Positions 1 to 8,856 of a DNA stretch of 64,000 bases are shown in pieces (the stretch's first letter is position 1; the number at the start of each line of letters is the position of its first letter). The DNA is from an uncultured Methanobacterium sp. (GTDB lineage Archaea > Methanobacteriota > Methanobacteria > Methanobacteriales > Methanobacteriaceae), in the NCBI RefSeq assembly GCF_963665055.1, contig NZ_OY762015.1, positions 1,054,001-1,118,000 on the forward strand. Direction: 5' to 3'. A program made the position numbers and the translations under genes. Below the pieces are notes generated by a model that saw only the letters and a list, made by a program, of their open reading frames with translations, made no database searches and was not told the DNA's origin.

Positions 1-5
1 AACTG

Positions 6-1409
6 ATGAATTTAGGATATAAAGGATACATCCTAATTATAGTGCCATATTTAATTTTAATTTTCACTAGAGATTATTATATAAATTTATGCATATTTAT
101 TGTTATTTATTTGATATTTTTGTTAATTACAATTGGCCAAATAAAAAAAGATGAAATAATTGGTAAATATGTGGAAAAATTCAGAACTTCCCGTTTAATA
201 TTATTAAATATCATAATATTATTTTTTTCAGGAATTTTTTTCTTAGATATAATCTCTGTTATTTTTATTCCAACTTCACAATCATTGGATTTAATAAGTA
301 GTTTATTAAGTGTTATTTTTCTATCTGGGATGATTTTAATTTCTATTTTAAATTTAAATACTTTAATATCAAATAAAAGGATGCATAAAAGATATGCAAA
401 TATTATTTTTAACTTTGGGATTGGTATTGTAATATTATTTGGAATAACTACTCTAGGCGTGGATTTCACAATTGAAGGGGGTGTACCTTACGTAGAATCT
501 GCAGTAATCACAAGTTTCATAACTGGTTTCGTATTGCTTATTCCAAGTATAGTAATTTTAAGAACTATTAACGAATATAATAATATTAAAGGATGGCCTA
601 AAACTCCTATTGACGCTTTTTCAGAGAGATTTAAAGATATATTTTATAATACAAAATATATTGGTGAAGGTGGATTCGCATGGGTATATCGCGTCACCAA
701 TATAGATGATAAAAAAGAATATGCAATAAAAATACCCAAAATACACAAGGAAAAAACAGGAAAAACTTTTGTTAAAGAAGTAGCCAACTGGACTATTCTT
801 AACCACCCCAACATTGTGAAATTACATGATGTGAACATTATTGAGACACCTTATATTGAAATGGAATATTGTGAAGATCAATTAGAAGAAAAAAAAAGAG
901 AATTATCTGAAGCTATAAACATTATATGCGGTGTAGCTGCAGGTCTCCAATATGCCCATAGTAAAAATATAATTCATGGTGATATCAAGCCTTCTAACAT
1001 TTTAATGAAAAATAATCAAGCAAAAATCAGCGACTGGGGACTAAGTAAATTGAAAACCGACAAATCAGTCACACTATCCGGATTTACCCCCCAATATGCA
1101 GCCCCAGAACAAATCTCAAGCGAATATGGTAAAGGCGATGAAAGAACCGACATCTACCAATTAGGAGGCGTCGCTTACATGCTACTCACAGGCCAACCAC
1201 CACTAGCAGACTACACTCCAAACATTTATGAAGCCATTTTAAACCAAAAACCTGACCCTATAACCAAATACAACCCACAAGCCAAAAATATAGAACCAAT
1301 CATAATGAAATGCCTAGAAAAACAAAAAAAAGACAGATACCAAAACATGAACGAACTAATTACAGATTTAAATTCCTATAAAAAAAATTTAATTCAATAT
1401 AAAAAATGA
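6..1409 (+). CDS. Membrane-anchored Hanks-type Ser/Thr protein kinase
   Basis: Predicted integral membrane protein kinase of 467 residues. The first ~200 residues hold about five or six hydrophobic segments. The C-terminal ~250 residues are a eukaryotic-like kinase domain with a glycine-rich loop (GEGGFAWVY), the ATP-binding lysine in YAIKIPK, a catalytic loop HGDIKPSNI (HGD in place of HRD), a DWG metal-binding motif in place of DFG, and an APE motif (AAPEQ). All catalytic residues are present, so it is probably active, phosphorylating Ser/Thr in the cytoplasm in response to a membrane signal. The ATG lies 5 bases from the window edge, so a start further upstream cannot be excluded. No cognate phosphatase lies next to it; a PP2C-type phosphatase is encoded about 9 kb away. 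It converges with a decayed integrase, which suggests an accessory locus. Confidence 0.85.
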   Translation: MNLGYKGYILIIVPYLILIFTRDYYINLCIFIVIYLIFLLITIGQIKKDEIIGKYVEKFRTSRLILLNIIILFFSGIFFLDIISVIFIPTSQSLDLISSLLSVIFLSGMILISILNLNTLISNKRMHKRYANIIFNFGIGIVILFGITTLGVDFTIEGGVPYVESAVITSFITGFVLLIPSIVILRTINEYNNIKGWPKTPIDAFSERFKDIFYNTKYIGEGGFAWVYRVTNIDDKKEYAIKIPKIHKEKTGKTFVKEVANWTILNHPNIVKLHDVNIIETPYIEMEYCEDQLEEKKRELSEAINIICGVAAGLQYAHSKNIIHGDIKPSNILMKNNQAKISDWGLSKLKTDKSVTLSGFTPQYAAPEQISSEYGKGDERTDIYQLGGVAYMLLTGQPPLADYTPNIYEAILNQKPDPITKYNPQAKNIEPIIMKCLEKQKKDRYQNMNELITDLNSYKKNLIQYKK

Positions 1410-1410
1410 G

Positions 1411-2635
1411 TTATGATATATTTTTTTGATTTTTTTCTATGAAATCCAAGTACCTTTCCCTAAAATCTTTTTCTTGCGATAATTTATCAATAAAAACCTG
1501 TTGTTTATCATAATCCTCTTGACGTTTTTCCAAAGCTTCTATCCTTTCATCCTTCCTTTTTGAATCCGCCCCCATAGTCTTAAGCTCATCACTGTCAACA
1601 TCCCTTACTTTAGCATTATCAATGGAAAGAAGAGAAAGAGTTCTTAAATATAATTTCTTCAAATCATCTGGATTAGCCATCAGTAAGTACGGTCCTGTTC
1701 ACTTATTTTATGACGTGCCATATAATCTGCAATTATTTTTTCACCGGTTTTATTGATAATTTTACTGATAAAATATTTTCTCATGGCATGGCTTCTCCAA
1801 AAAGCATAACTACCATTTTCTTTAGTAAAACCAACTTCTTGACCTGTTCTTCTAAAATTAGTTACAATACTATCACAGCTAAGTTCTCCACCATGTTTAT
1901 TAACAAAAATTTTATCATAGATACTATGTACCTTAATATTTTCATTTCTCCCGTAACACCTCTCTTTTAAATAATTAATTAATTCACGAGTTAATTCAGG
2001 TGGCGAAAAAGTCTGGTGACGATATTTAACTTTTTTTCTTCTAATTGTAGGAACTAAAACCTCTTTTAGAATTAGTTCTTCATGAGAATAAAGATCATTT
2101 AGACTTTTCATGTCAACATCATAGCTTCACTTGCAGAATCTAAAAGGACTTTTATAGTAAGATTACGGGCTTCTTACTGGCCCATACCACTTAATGCCAT
2201 TAAATAAATCAGTGCTCTTTTCAGAGGAGGTGCAACACCAATCATTTTAATAATATCTTTCTTCTTTAATCTTTTTCCTTGGTTTTTTTCAAGACCAAGA
2301 TCACCTTTGTCCATCATAATTTCAGGCAAAATAATCTGAAAAGCTTTGTAAAAAGATTTTATTGCTGAAAAATATAAATTTACTGTACTAGGAGCTTTTC
2401 CTTCGTCTAAAAGCATCTTTTTAAATCAAAGTAAGTTTATTGTTACTTTACGATCCATAAATTCAATATTAGATAGGTTCTCTTTTTTAGCTTCAAGAAG
2501 TAATTCATTTAGTGTTTTCCCCATGAGAGCTTTATAAGCATTAACAGGTAACATATAGGTTTCTTGGGTTCCAGGGCTAATATTACGTATTAAAAACCAT
2601 TTTTCTAATATATCATCATCTTCATTCTTCATCAT
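1411..2635 (-). pseudogene. Decayed tyrosine recombinase/integrase (at least four lesions)
   Basis: Four consecutive open segments on the minus strand read as one archaeal phage-type tyrosine integrase. The N-terminal SAM-like part (2426-2635) continues in frame through a TGA into a segment starting MLLDEGKAPSTVN. That segment ends at SGMGQ with a TAA where the next residues are EARNL, the box I arginine region. A frameshift then leads into the segment beginning MKSLNDL, which carries box II (HAMRKYF) and ends HKISEQDRTY, the Y being the expected catalytic tyrosine. The next bases, TACTGATGGCT, lack one base relative to an in-frame Tyr-Leu-Met-Ala, and the tail (MANPDDLKKLY) continues in another frame. 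Two nonsense codons and two frameshifts make it non-functional. It marks a former integrated element. Confidence 0.85.
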
Positions 2636-2707
2636 ATTAACTTAACCACTATTTGTAATAACTTTTCAATTTTTTTAAAATTATAGAAACAGTGCGGTTA
2701 AGTTAAT
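2636..2707. repeat. Perfect 12-bp inverted repeat upstream of the integrase relic
   Basis: ATTAACTTAACC at 2636-2647 is matched by its exact reverse complement at 2696-2707, with 48 bp between. It lies just before the start of the decayed integrase. It could be an operator for the integrase promoter or a recombinase arm/core site; the sequence alone does not decide. Confidence 0.6.
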
Positions 2708-2918
2708 GATACTTATCTTAACAATATCATCGCAATACTTTTTACAGCTGAAAAATTCATTTGTCCAAAAATATTACGACAATATGGTCAACATACGGAA
2801 CTATTACGAAGTACACTTTACTCAACTTCAGATCATCAATTATTTGCATTTAAAATTAAAATATAATTTGGAATTTTGTGAATTAATCAATTATTTTCGC
2901 ACTTTGATTCTATCTTAA
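2706..2918 (+). pseudogene. Possible N-terminal transposase fragment
   Basis: A 70-codon open frame whose middle part (VHFTQLQIINYLHLKLKY, then ELINYF) has the same spacing of His, Gln, hydrophobic and Glu positions as the N-terminal part of the transposase at 30142-31134 (HLYSQHTLFTILAMK, then REITDFI). The resemblance was made by eye and is weak. No catalytic domain follows. If real, it is a relic; otherwise it is a chance frame in AT-rich DNA. It sits beside the decayed integrase, so mobile-element debris is plausible. Confidence 0.3.
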
Positions 2919-3031
2919 TATAATTTATATATTACTTACTACTGATAGTTTTATGATTCCCAGATCAATAGATTTTCAATTGAGTTCCTCTATTTGATAA
3001 CCTCGAATCAAGAAATTTTAGGGAGAACAAC

Positions 3032-3190
3032 ATGAACAATAATTCCTGTTTTAAAACACTTTGTCCTAAATGCAAAACTATGAACCAATACAAGGCGCAT
3101 TTCTGCCATAAGTGTGGTGAAAATTTAGAAAAATATCCAGAGAGTAAAACAAAAGTTACAGTACTAGATAGGGGAGGAATGCTATTTTAA
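3032..3190 (+). CDS. Small zinc-ribbon protein, 52 aa
   Basis: A short gene with a good ribosome-binding site (GGGAG about 8 bases before the ATG). It encodes a single zinc ribbon: CPKC at residues 11-14 and CHKC at about 25-28, followed by a charged tail. Such free-standing zinc ribbons are common in methanogens and their roles are mostly unknown; binding to nucleic acid or protein partners is an inference. It precedes a second zinc-ribbon gene by about 40 bases on the same strand, so the two may be co-transcribed. Confidence 0.65.
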   Translation: MNNNSCFKTLCPKCKTMNQYKAHFCHKCGENLEKYPESKTKVTVLDRGGMLF

Positions 3191-3231
3191 GTGATTCAAT
3201 ATTTGAGATTAAAATATCAAGTGGGGATTAA

Positions 3232-3528
3232 ATGGGTTCTGTAAACGAAATTAACTGTGATAATTGCTCTTTTTCAGTGAATACCTTGGATAACTTAACA
3301 ATGATTGTTTGTAGCGAGAATTTAGATTATTTTGATAAATTATATTGTTTAAATTGTCAAAAAATTGTTAAGGTATGGCAACGTAAAAATGGCAAAGATA
3401 CTGTTAGGAAATGTCCTGAATGTGGATCAAATGATGTTGTTTTAAAAATACCTGATGAAGTCAAAGTTAAATGCCCAAAATGTAATAATGGAAATTTAAA
3501 AAGTAAATTACTCATACTTACTGATTAA
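3232..3528 (+). CDS. Multi-CxxC zinc-ribbon protein, possibly truncated by a TAA
   Basis: Encodes 98 residues with four CxxC pairs: CDNC near residue 9, CLNC near 43, CPEC near 62 and CPKC near 81, enough for two zinc ribbons. Function unknown. After the TAA at 3526-3528 the same frame stays open for 40 more codons to a TAG at 3649-3651, and the translation (containing KLGHDPEQFYHKK and RLLDNWFFK) looks protein-like. The gene may therefore have been about 139 codons long and been cut by a recent nonsense mutation. There is no obvious start codon with a ribosome-binding site for an independent downstream gene. Confidence 0.6.
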   Translation: MGSVNEINCDNCSFSVNTLDNLTMIVCSENLDYFDKLYCLNCQKIVKVWQRKNGKDTVRKCPECGSNDVVLKIPDEVKVKCPKCNNGNLKSKLLILTD

Positions 3529-3670
3529 ACTAAAAATTTGGACGAATTTAAATTAGGTCATGATCCAGAGCAGTTTTATCATAAAAAAAGAATTATCATG
3601 CCAGAAGATGATCCTAAAATAAGATTACTTGATAATTGGTTCTTTAAATAGGAATAAAGGAGGTTTTAGA

Positions 3671-3886
3671 ATGAGGATGAAAGATGTCAGGCAATATGCA
3701 GGAAGATTCACTGGTAAAATGGTTAAACCATTAGATAAAGAGGATGTGTCTGAATTCCAAAAAGGGGATAAAGTGGTAGTTTTTCACTTGAAAGATTATT
3801 TAAAGTTTCTCGATGCTTTGGACACTGTTATGCATGGAACTGAAGAGGAAAGGGATGAAATAGTACATAGGTTAGGTATTAACTAA
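3671..3886 (+). CDS. Small hypothetical protein, 71 aa
   Basis: Unrecognised small acidic/basic protein starting MRMKDVRQYAGRF. An upstream in-frame start exists at 3629, but a strong AAAGGAGG lies about 7 bases before the ATG at 3671, so that start is preferred. No membrane segment or cysteine is present. The text GDKVVVFHLKDYLKFLDAL suggests a compact mixed alpha/beta fold. It follows the two zinc-ribbon genes on the same strand. No function can be assigned. Confidence 0.65.
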   Translation: MRMKDVRQYAGRFTGKMVKPLDKEDVSEFQKGDKVVVFHLKDYLKFLDALDTVMHGTEEERDEIVHRLGIN

Positions 3887-3997
3887 ATTAGTGAGGCTGT
3901 TTTATAGAGGATATTATTTTTGTGATTATTACGACTTAATTTTAAAGTTAGGACTTTCTTTAATCTCCCAATTCATTACCAACCAAAATAATGATAC

Positions 3998-4017
3998 TAA
4001 TACTTCATTAAGTATTA
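3998..4017 (+). promoter_or_regulatory. 8-bp perfect hairpin upstream of the PAS gene
   Basis: TAATACTT and AAGTATTA are separated by a CATT loop, about 100 bases before the PAS-protein start, in an otherwise featureless 228-base spacer. It may be an operator or an RNA hairpin; it is AT-only apart from two C/G pairs, so chance is possible. Confidence 0.3.
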
Positions 4018-4114
4018 CACTAAATTCGAGAAGCTTTCATTATTATAATTTTCCATTTGATTCTCATTAGTAATTGATAACTTAGAGTATGACCAATAAA
4101 AACTGGTAATTGCC

Positions 4115-6481
4115 ATGTCTGGAACAAATATAATTCTCGCCATGGATAATGATACTGAAGCTCTTAAAATCAACCAAATTCTTTCCTCAGGTAATTGCAG
4201 ACCATTAACCTTATTTAACTGGAAAAATCCCCAGTGGGAAATTTCAAACAGTGAAAAAAATGGTCAACAGGTAAGTTCAGGAAACAGTACTTCAAATATG
4301 GTTGATACAACATCACTTGATCTAGATTCAGTTGATTTAATCATAATGGATGAAGAACTGCAGGAAAACATAGAACTAAAAACCTTTTTAGAGGGTTCAA
4401 ATAACATTAATAGTACTTATAACATTCCTCGCATTTTAATTACCTCTAATTCTGATTGTAAGGATCCAGAAAGGATAGATTTGAAAGAAAAACAAATTTG
4501 TCTATCCAGACCATATAACCCCCGTGAACTTTTATTAACCGTGGAAAGCGCATTCTACAAGAAAAACATGGAACTGACACTAAAGGAACGTGAAGACCAG
4601 TACCGCATTTTAATTGAAAACGCAGATGACCCAATCGCCATGATCAACTACCAAGGTGAATTTCTCCTGGTGAATAAAAGCGCTGCAATTTTCTTCTCAT
4701 GTGAAGAGGAAAAATTCCTGGGAAAAACCATGTGGGAAATCTTTCCCCAGGAACAGGCCGATTCCCAAATGAAAAGCATAAGAACAGTCATCGAAACGGG
4801 CACAGGGCGTATTATTGAAAGTAAAACCGTTATCAAAGGCAAAGAATACTATTTCAGCACCAATATTCAACCCATACCTGTAAAAAATGGGGGAATAGGA
4901 GCGGTGCAACTTATTGCTCGGGATATTACTCCAATGAAGAAGGTCCAGCATGCGCTGGAAAAAAGTGAAGAGAAGTTCAGGGAAGTTTTCAATAATGCTA
5001 ACGATGGAATATCCCTCCACCACATTGATAATGGGTTACCTGGTAATTTTTGTGAAGTAAACGATGTGGTATGCCAGAGACTGGGCTACACTAAAGAAGA
5101 ACTTCTTCTTATGGGTCCACAGGATATTATTAACAAAGAAACCAAAGAAAAAATGCCGGAAGTTATGAAAAAATTAAGTCTAAATAAAAGTGCCACTTTC
5201 GAAGCAGTGCAATTTACCAAGGAAGGGAAATTGATTACAACCGAGATCAGTAATCATCTTTTTGATTTACAGGGAAAAGAAATGATCATGTCCATAACCA
5301 GGGATATTTCCGAGCGTAAAAAATCTGAAAACCAACTATTACGAATACTGGCAGGAATAGAGGGCACAGGGGATGCTATAGGAATAGCAATGTCCGATGG
5401 TTCACATTTCTATCAAAACAAATCATTTAACAAACTGTTCGGTTACAAAGTGGAGGAACTGAACATTCCCATGGGTCCGGTGAAACTGTTTAAAGATAAG
5501 GAACTGGGCAGATATATATTCCAAACTATAATGAATGGGAATAGCTGGGATGGGGAATTGGAAATGACTGATAAGTCAGAGAGAATCTTCCCAGTACACA
5601 TTCAGGCAAACGCCATTAAAAACAAAAATGATAGTGTTATTGGTTTAATTTACGTCCTGGATGATATCACAGAAAGGAAAAGGGTAGAATATGCCTTAAA
5701 AACCAGTGAGGAGAAGTTCAGAAACCTGGCTCAAACCGCAGTAGATGCCATTATCATTATTGATTGTGAAGAAAAGATTGTTTTCTCCAACAGCAGCCTG
5801 GAAAGAATTTTCGATTACAGGGAAGAAGAGATACTGGGTGAATATCTGGAAACACTCATTCCACAAAGGCACATGGAAGATTTCCAGGTAAAACTAGACT
5901 TTTTCCACCAGCATGACAGAGAATTGGGGAATGTTTTTGAGTCATTTGGTCTTAGAAAGGATGGTAGTGAATTCCCACTGGAAATGTCCCTCAATACATG
6001 GAAAACAGAGGGAGACGTGTACACCACATTAATCATTCGTGACATAACCCAGAGGAAATTAAATGAGTTCAAGTTTAAGATGAGGGAAGATATCTTCCAG
6101 TTAATGGCACATAACATCGAAGAGGTATTTTGGATCATTGACCCCCTTACTGGACAGATACTATACATGAATCCTGCTTATAAAAAGATCTGGGGTCAGA
6201 ATATAGAAACCCTTTACCAGAACCCCAGATCCTGGATTGAATCCATGCACCCTGAAGATAAGGAGGAATTTATTTCCTATATTTTCGGGAAAAACGGCAG
6301 AACCATCAAGCACAGGGAAAATATCGAATGCAGAGTTATCCGTCCTGATGGAGAGGTGAGGTGGATAAAAGTCAGGGCTTTCCCAGTCATTAACCAGAAC
6401 AAGGAGATCTACCGCAGGATTGGTATAGCCACCGATATTTCCAAGGTTCGAAATATGGGAAATAACATTGGAAAACAATGA
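4115..6481 (+). CDS. Receiver-like plus five-PAS sensor protein without a kinase domain
   Basis: A 788-residue soluble signalling protein. Residues ~1-150 resemble a response-regulator receiver but are degenerate: the acidic pair is MDND, a candidate phospho-Asp sits in IIMDEEL, and the usual KP is RP (LSRPYN). Five PAS domains follow at roughly 155-275, 285-400, 405-525, 530-655 and 660-785, several ending in the typical RDI(S/T)xRK linker. The protein ends shortly after the fifth PAS with no HisKA or HATPase domain, and no kinase fragment lies downstream. It may relay signals by interacting with other kinases. The second PAS (EKFREVFNNAND onward) is very similar to one in the kinase at 49694-51154, indicating domain duplication. 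Confidence 0.85.
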   Translation: MSGTNIILAMDNDTEALKINQILSSGNCRPLTLFNWKNPQWEISNSEKNGQQVSSGNSTSNMVDTTSLDLDSVDLIIMDEELQENIELKTFLEGSNNINSTYNIPRILITSNSDCKDPERIDLKEKQICLSRPYNPRELLLTVESAFYKKNMELTLKEREDQYRILIENADDPIAMINYQGEFLLVNKSAAIFFSCEEEKFLGKTMWEIFPQEQADSQMKSIRTVIETGTGRIIESKTVIKGKEYYFSTNIQPIPVKNGGIGAVQLIARDITPMKKVQHALEKSEEKFREVFNNANDGISLHHIDNGLPGNFCEVNDVVCQRLGYTKEELLLMGPQDIINKETKEKMPEVMKKLSLNKSATFEAVQFTKEGKLITTEISNHLFDLQGKEMIMSITRDISERKKSENQLLRILAGIEGTGDAIGIAMSDGSHFYQNKSFNKLFGYKVEELNIPMGPVKLFKDKELGRYIFQTIMNGNSWDGELEMTDKSERIFPVHIQANAIKNKNDSVIGLIYVLDDITERKRVEYALKTSEEKFRNLAQTAVDAIIIIDCEEKIVFSNSSLERIFDYREEEILGEYLETLIPQRHMEDFQVKLDFFHQHDRELGNVFESFGLRKDGSEFPLEMSLNTWKTEGDVYTTLIIRDITQRKLNEFKFKMREDIFQLMAHNIEEVFWIIDPLTGQILYMNPAYKKIWGQNIETLYQNPRSWIESMHPEDKEEFISYIFGKNGRTIKHRENIECRVIRPDGEVRWIKVRAFPVINQNKEIYRRIGIATDISKVRNMGNNIGKQ

Positions 6482-7053
6482 TAACGGAACAAGAAAGGTT
6501 ACCTGTTATTTATAATGGTAAAATTGATTTTCACATTTTAAGGGTTCCAATTACTGTAATAAGCAGCTTAATTTAGCATACACTAACAATTTTGTAACTC
6601 CATCTTCTCTTTTTGTGATGATTTTCACAGTTACTGCTTAAAATTATAACTGTTTGTGAAAAGAATGTATATCTGAGGCAATAATCCAGCATGGTGATGA
6701 ACAACATTACCATGGATAGTGAATATTGACTAATAGCAATTATTATTTATGTATTTTAAAAACTGGATATTGCCTTATCCACCGCCTTAACGGACCCCTG
6801 TCCTGAAGAGGAAGAAATCCGCCGCCTCTTCCTTTTCAGGAACCTTTTTCTATTTATTATCTTTCTATTTATTATCAAAAGAGAATATCTTTTCTAAGAG
6901 AATATCCTTCAATTAAATTCAGGATATAATACTATTAATTTTGAATTATACAGTACCTAAAGTGATAAACCCCATGAATACCATTTTCCTTTTTGTTTTA
7001 CTAATTCTTTATTTGAATAATTTTTTTATACCCCTAAGAGCAATACTTAGACT
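6482..7053. other. 572-bp intergenic region, no gene seen
   Basis: AT-rich spacer with no credible reading frame. Its only notable content is a GC-rich patch at about 6775-6845 that ends in a strong hairpin, listed separately. Confidence 0.5.
6801..6841 (+). terminator. 15-bp hairpin followed by T-rich run (terminator or small RNA end)
   Basis: TCCTGAAGAGGAAGA (6801-6815) pairs with TCTTCCTTTTCAGGA (6827-6841), with one G-U pair and an 11-base GC-rich loop. CCTTTTTC follows. It stands out from the surrounding AT-rich DNA. It is 320 bases after the PAS gene, so it is either a distal terminator or the 3' end of an unrecognised small transcript. Confidence 0.5.
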
Positions 7054-7431
7054 ATGAATTCTCCAGATAATGAACCAGGAATGGTTCTATTTACACTAGT
7101 CTGCCCGGAATGTGGAGTTGCAAACCCTGATAATTCCATGAATTGTATGGTTTGCGATAGAGATCTCACTAACATTGTCCTGTTTTTAGAGGATGACTCT
7201 TTTGACCTGGAATTAACAGGTGAATTTTTAATTGAATACCGGAAAAACTTCTGGGGCACCGAAAGAACAGGCAAAGTTATAAAGTACCCCTTAAGTGAAA
7301 TAACAAATATTGAATACGGATCACCAATTACTCGTTTTAAATTTGATTATAATAGCAAAAGACAGGTAATACCATTAAAGAAAGAGAATATTGAAGTTTT
7401 GAAGGAAGTTCTTCCTAAAATTATTGATTGA
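7054..7431 (+). CDS. Zinc-ribbon protein with an unknown C-terminal domain
   Basis: Encodes 125 residues. The N-terminus carries a zinc ribbon, CPEC at about 11-14 and CMVC at about 29-32. The rest alternates short hydrophobic strands (VLFLEDDSFDLELTGEFLIEY, then KVIKYPLSEITNIEY), suggesting a small beta-rich, possibly PH-like domain. A similar ribbon-plus-beta-domain layout occurs in the protein at 15253-16059. No membrane segment is visible. Function unknown. It is transcribed alone. Confidence 0.65.
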   Translation: MNSPDNEPGMVLFTLVCPECGVANPDNSMNCMVCDRDLTNIVLFLEDDSFDLELTGEFLIEYRKNFWGTERTGKVIKYPLSEITNIEYGSPITRFKFDYNSKRQVIPLKKENIEVLKEVLPKIID

Positions 7432-7637
7432 AATTTCCAAACACATTGAGCATGCATATTAATAATATCAGATTTATAAACTATCCCCCATATCAATTAG
7501 CTTCTTTTTTAATCTTTTTCACAGCTCTATGAAAAGATATGTACTTTATTGATAGAAAGTTTTGAAGATAATTATTATTAATAAATGATGGATACATAAA
7601 TATAATTATGTTTATATGAATAAAGGGGGTTATTTAT

Positions 7638-8603
7638 ATGAATTTAGAATTATTGTTTATTTTGCTAATTCTTTCAATAGTAATTCTATTTGTCTTCTTT
7701 TTGATCTATAAAAATCGAAATGACTTAGATGAAAGAAGTGGTGAAGAAAAAGTTGGAGAAGCTGCCCAAGAATCTCCGACTGATAAAACCACCAAATATT
7801 ACAAATTTGACGGATACAAAGAACCTGAAAGTGAAAACGAATTATTAGAAGAATGTCAAGAAGCAACACCCGAAATTAGCCCCCCACAATATGACCCCGA
7901 TAAGTCTATTGCTCAGAAAAAAACAAATACTGAAGGAAAAGAAAAAATTAAGGTTGAAATAGATAGAAAGGTAAAAATTCAATATACTTCTCCAATGGAA
8001 TTGAGGGAACAATATTATTTATGGGTCTTATTTTTAAAAAAAGGCACTTATTCTCATAATGAAATAGAACTAAAAGAGCAAGAAGAGGAAATCAATTTTA
8101 CTTCTGAAGATAAAGAACCACTAATCACTGTAATTCCCAGATCCCCATATTTTAACTTTTCCCCCTCTGAGCTCAAGATTATTATAAATGATGAGGATGA
8201 AATTGAAAACTATTTTAAAGTTAGACCTATAAACTTACCCCGAAATCCTGAAGTTGAAATAGCATTTGATTTTTTTTACAAAGGGAAACGTTTGAAGAAA
8301 GATCCAGTGAAAATAATTGTTATTATTCACGCCAAAGTGGCAGGAATATCGAGTAAATTTGGAGGATATATCACAGCAATTAGTGCCTCAATGGCTTTCT
8401 TACAAGCCACAATACAATCCTTAACATCAACTTTCAAATTTATGGGACAATTCCAGAATTATAACAGTTTTATGTCGATTTCAGCAATAATTTTCATTAT
8501 AAGCATATTTTTCTTTGTTTTAGGAATATATTTACTTATTATTAGAGGTAAAACCAAAGATAAAAGTGCTAAAATATCAGAGAACATTATAATATCCAGT
8601 TAG
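7638..8603 (+). CDS. Membrane protein with long charged extramembrane domain
   Basis: A 321-residue protein with an N-terminal membrane helix (residues ~5-25, ending LIYKNRND), an acidic/charged stretch rich in Glu and Lys (~30-110), a beta-rich domain (~110-235, including a segment ending VEIAFDFFYKGKRLKK), and two further hydrophobic segments near 245-265 and 275-305. It starts at an ATG preceded by AAAGGGGG. I do not recognise the family. The fold of the middle domain could be Ig-like. A candidate non-coding RNA lies directly downstream. Confidence 0.65.
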   Translation: MNLELLFILLILSIVILFVFFLIYKNRNDLDERSGEEKVGEAAQESPTDKTTKYYKFDGYKEPESENELLEECQEATPEISPPQYDPDKSIAQKKTNTEGKEKIKVEIDRKVKIQYTSPMELREQYYLWVLFLKKGTYSHNEIELKEQEEEINFTSEDKEPLITVIPRSPYFNFSPSELKIIINDEDEIENYFKVRPINLPRNPEVEIAFDFFYKGKRLKKDPVKIIVIIHAKVAGISSKFGGYITAISASMAFLQATIQSLTSTFKFMGQFQNYNSFMSISAIIFIISIFFFVLGIYLLIIRGKTKDKSAKISENIIISS

Positions 8604-8644
8604 CGCGTATAAAAGTAAATATCAAAAAAGTTCGTTTAATCGAA

Positions 8645-8655
8645 ATATTTAAATA
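8645..8655 (+). promoter_or_regulatory. TATA box before the 8679-8815 hairpin RNA
   Basis: ATATTTAAATA matches the archaeal TATA consensus. It is placed so that transcription would begin near 8672-8680, exactly where the series of hairpins starts. Confidence 0.5.
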
Positions 8656-8678
8656 ATAGAATAGCAGTAGATATGCAT

Positions 8679-8815
8679 GTGTGTCTAGTACACACCAAAA
8701 CCCATAGGTTTCAACCTTACCTTCAACTCTATTTTTGGTTGAAACCAGAAACGTGCTTCCAGAGATAAGCCATTTTTCCCCCCTACAAACCCCACTTATT
8801 CTCTGGAAGTTTCTG
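8679..8815 (+). ncRNA. Candidate structured RNA with three consecutive hairpins
   Basis: Three inverted repeats follow one another in a gap with no reading frame. Hairpin 1 pairs GTGTGT (8679-8684) with ACACAC (8690-8695). Hairpin 2 pairs GGTTTCAACC (8707-8716) with GGTTGAAACC (8737-8746), 10 of 10 bases. Hairpin 3 is long: CAGAAA, CTTCCAGAG and ATAAG between 8746 and 8769 pair with CTTAT, CTCTGGAAG and TTTCTG between 8795 and 8815. An upstream TATA box fits a start near 8675. I do not recognise a known RNA family. Strand is inferred from the TATA box; a riboregulator or small RNA gene is possible. Confidence 0.5.
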
Positions 8816-8856
8816 TTTACTATGAAATAATAAGATTATCAATTAAAATATTATTT

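Noticed and set aside
1680..1684. TGATG overlap as true translational coupling of two small genes
   Set aside because: Both pieces join into one integrase C-terminus across the catalytic tyrosine; a one-base loss explains it.
3526..3528. TAA in the zinc-ribbon gene as recoding site (pyrrolysine)
   Set aside because: Pyrrolysine uses TAG, not TAA, and no Pyl genes are in view.
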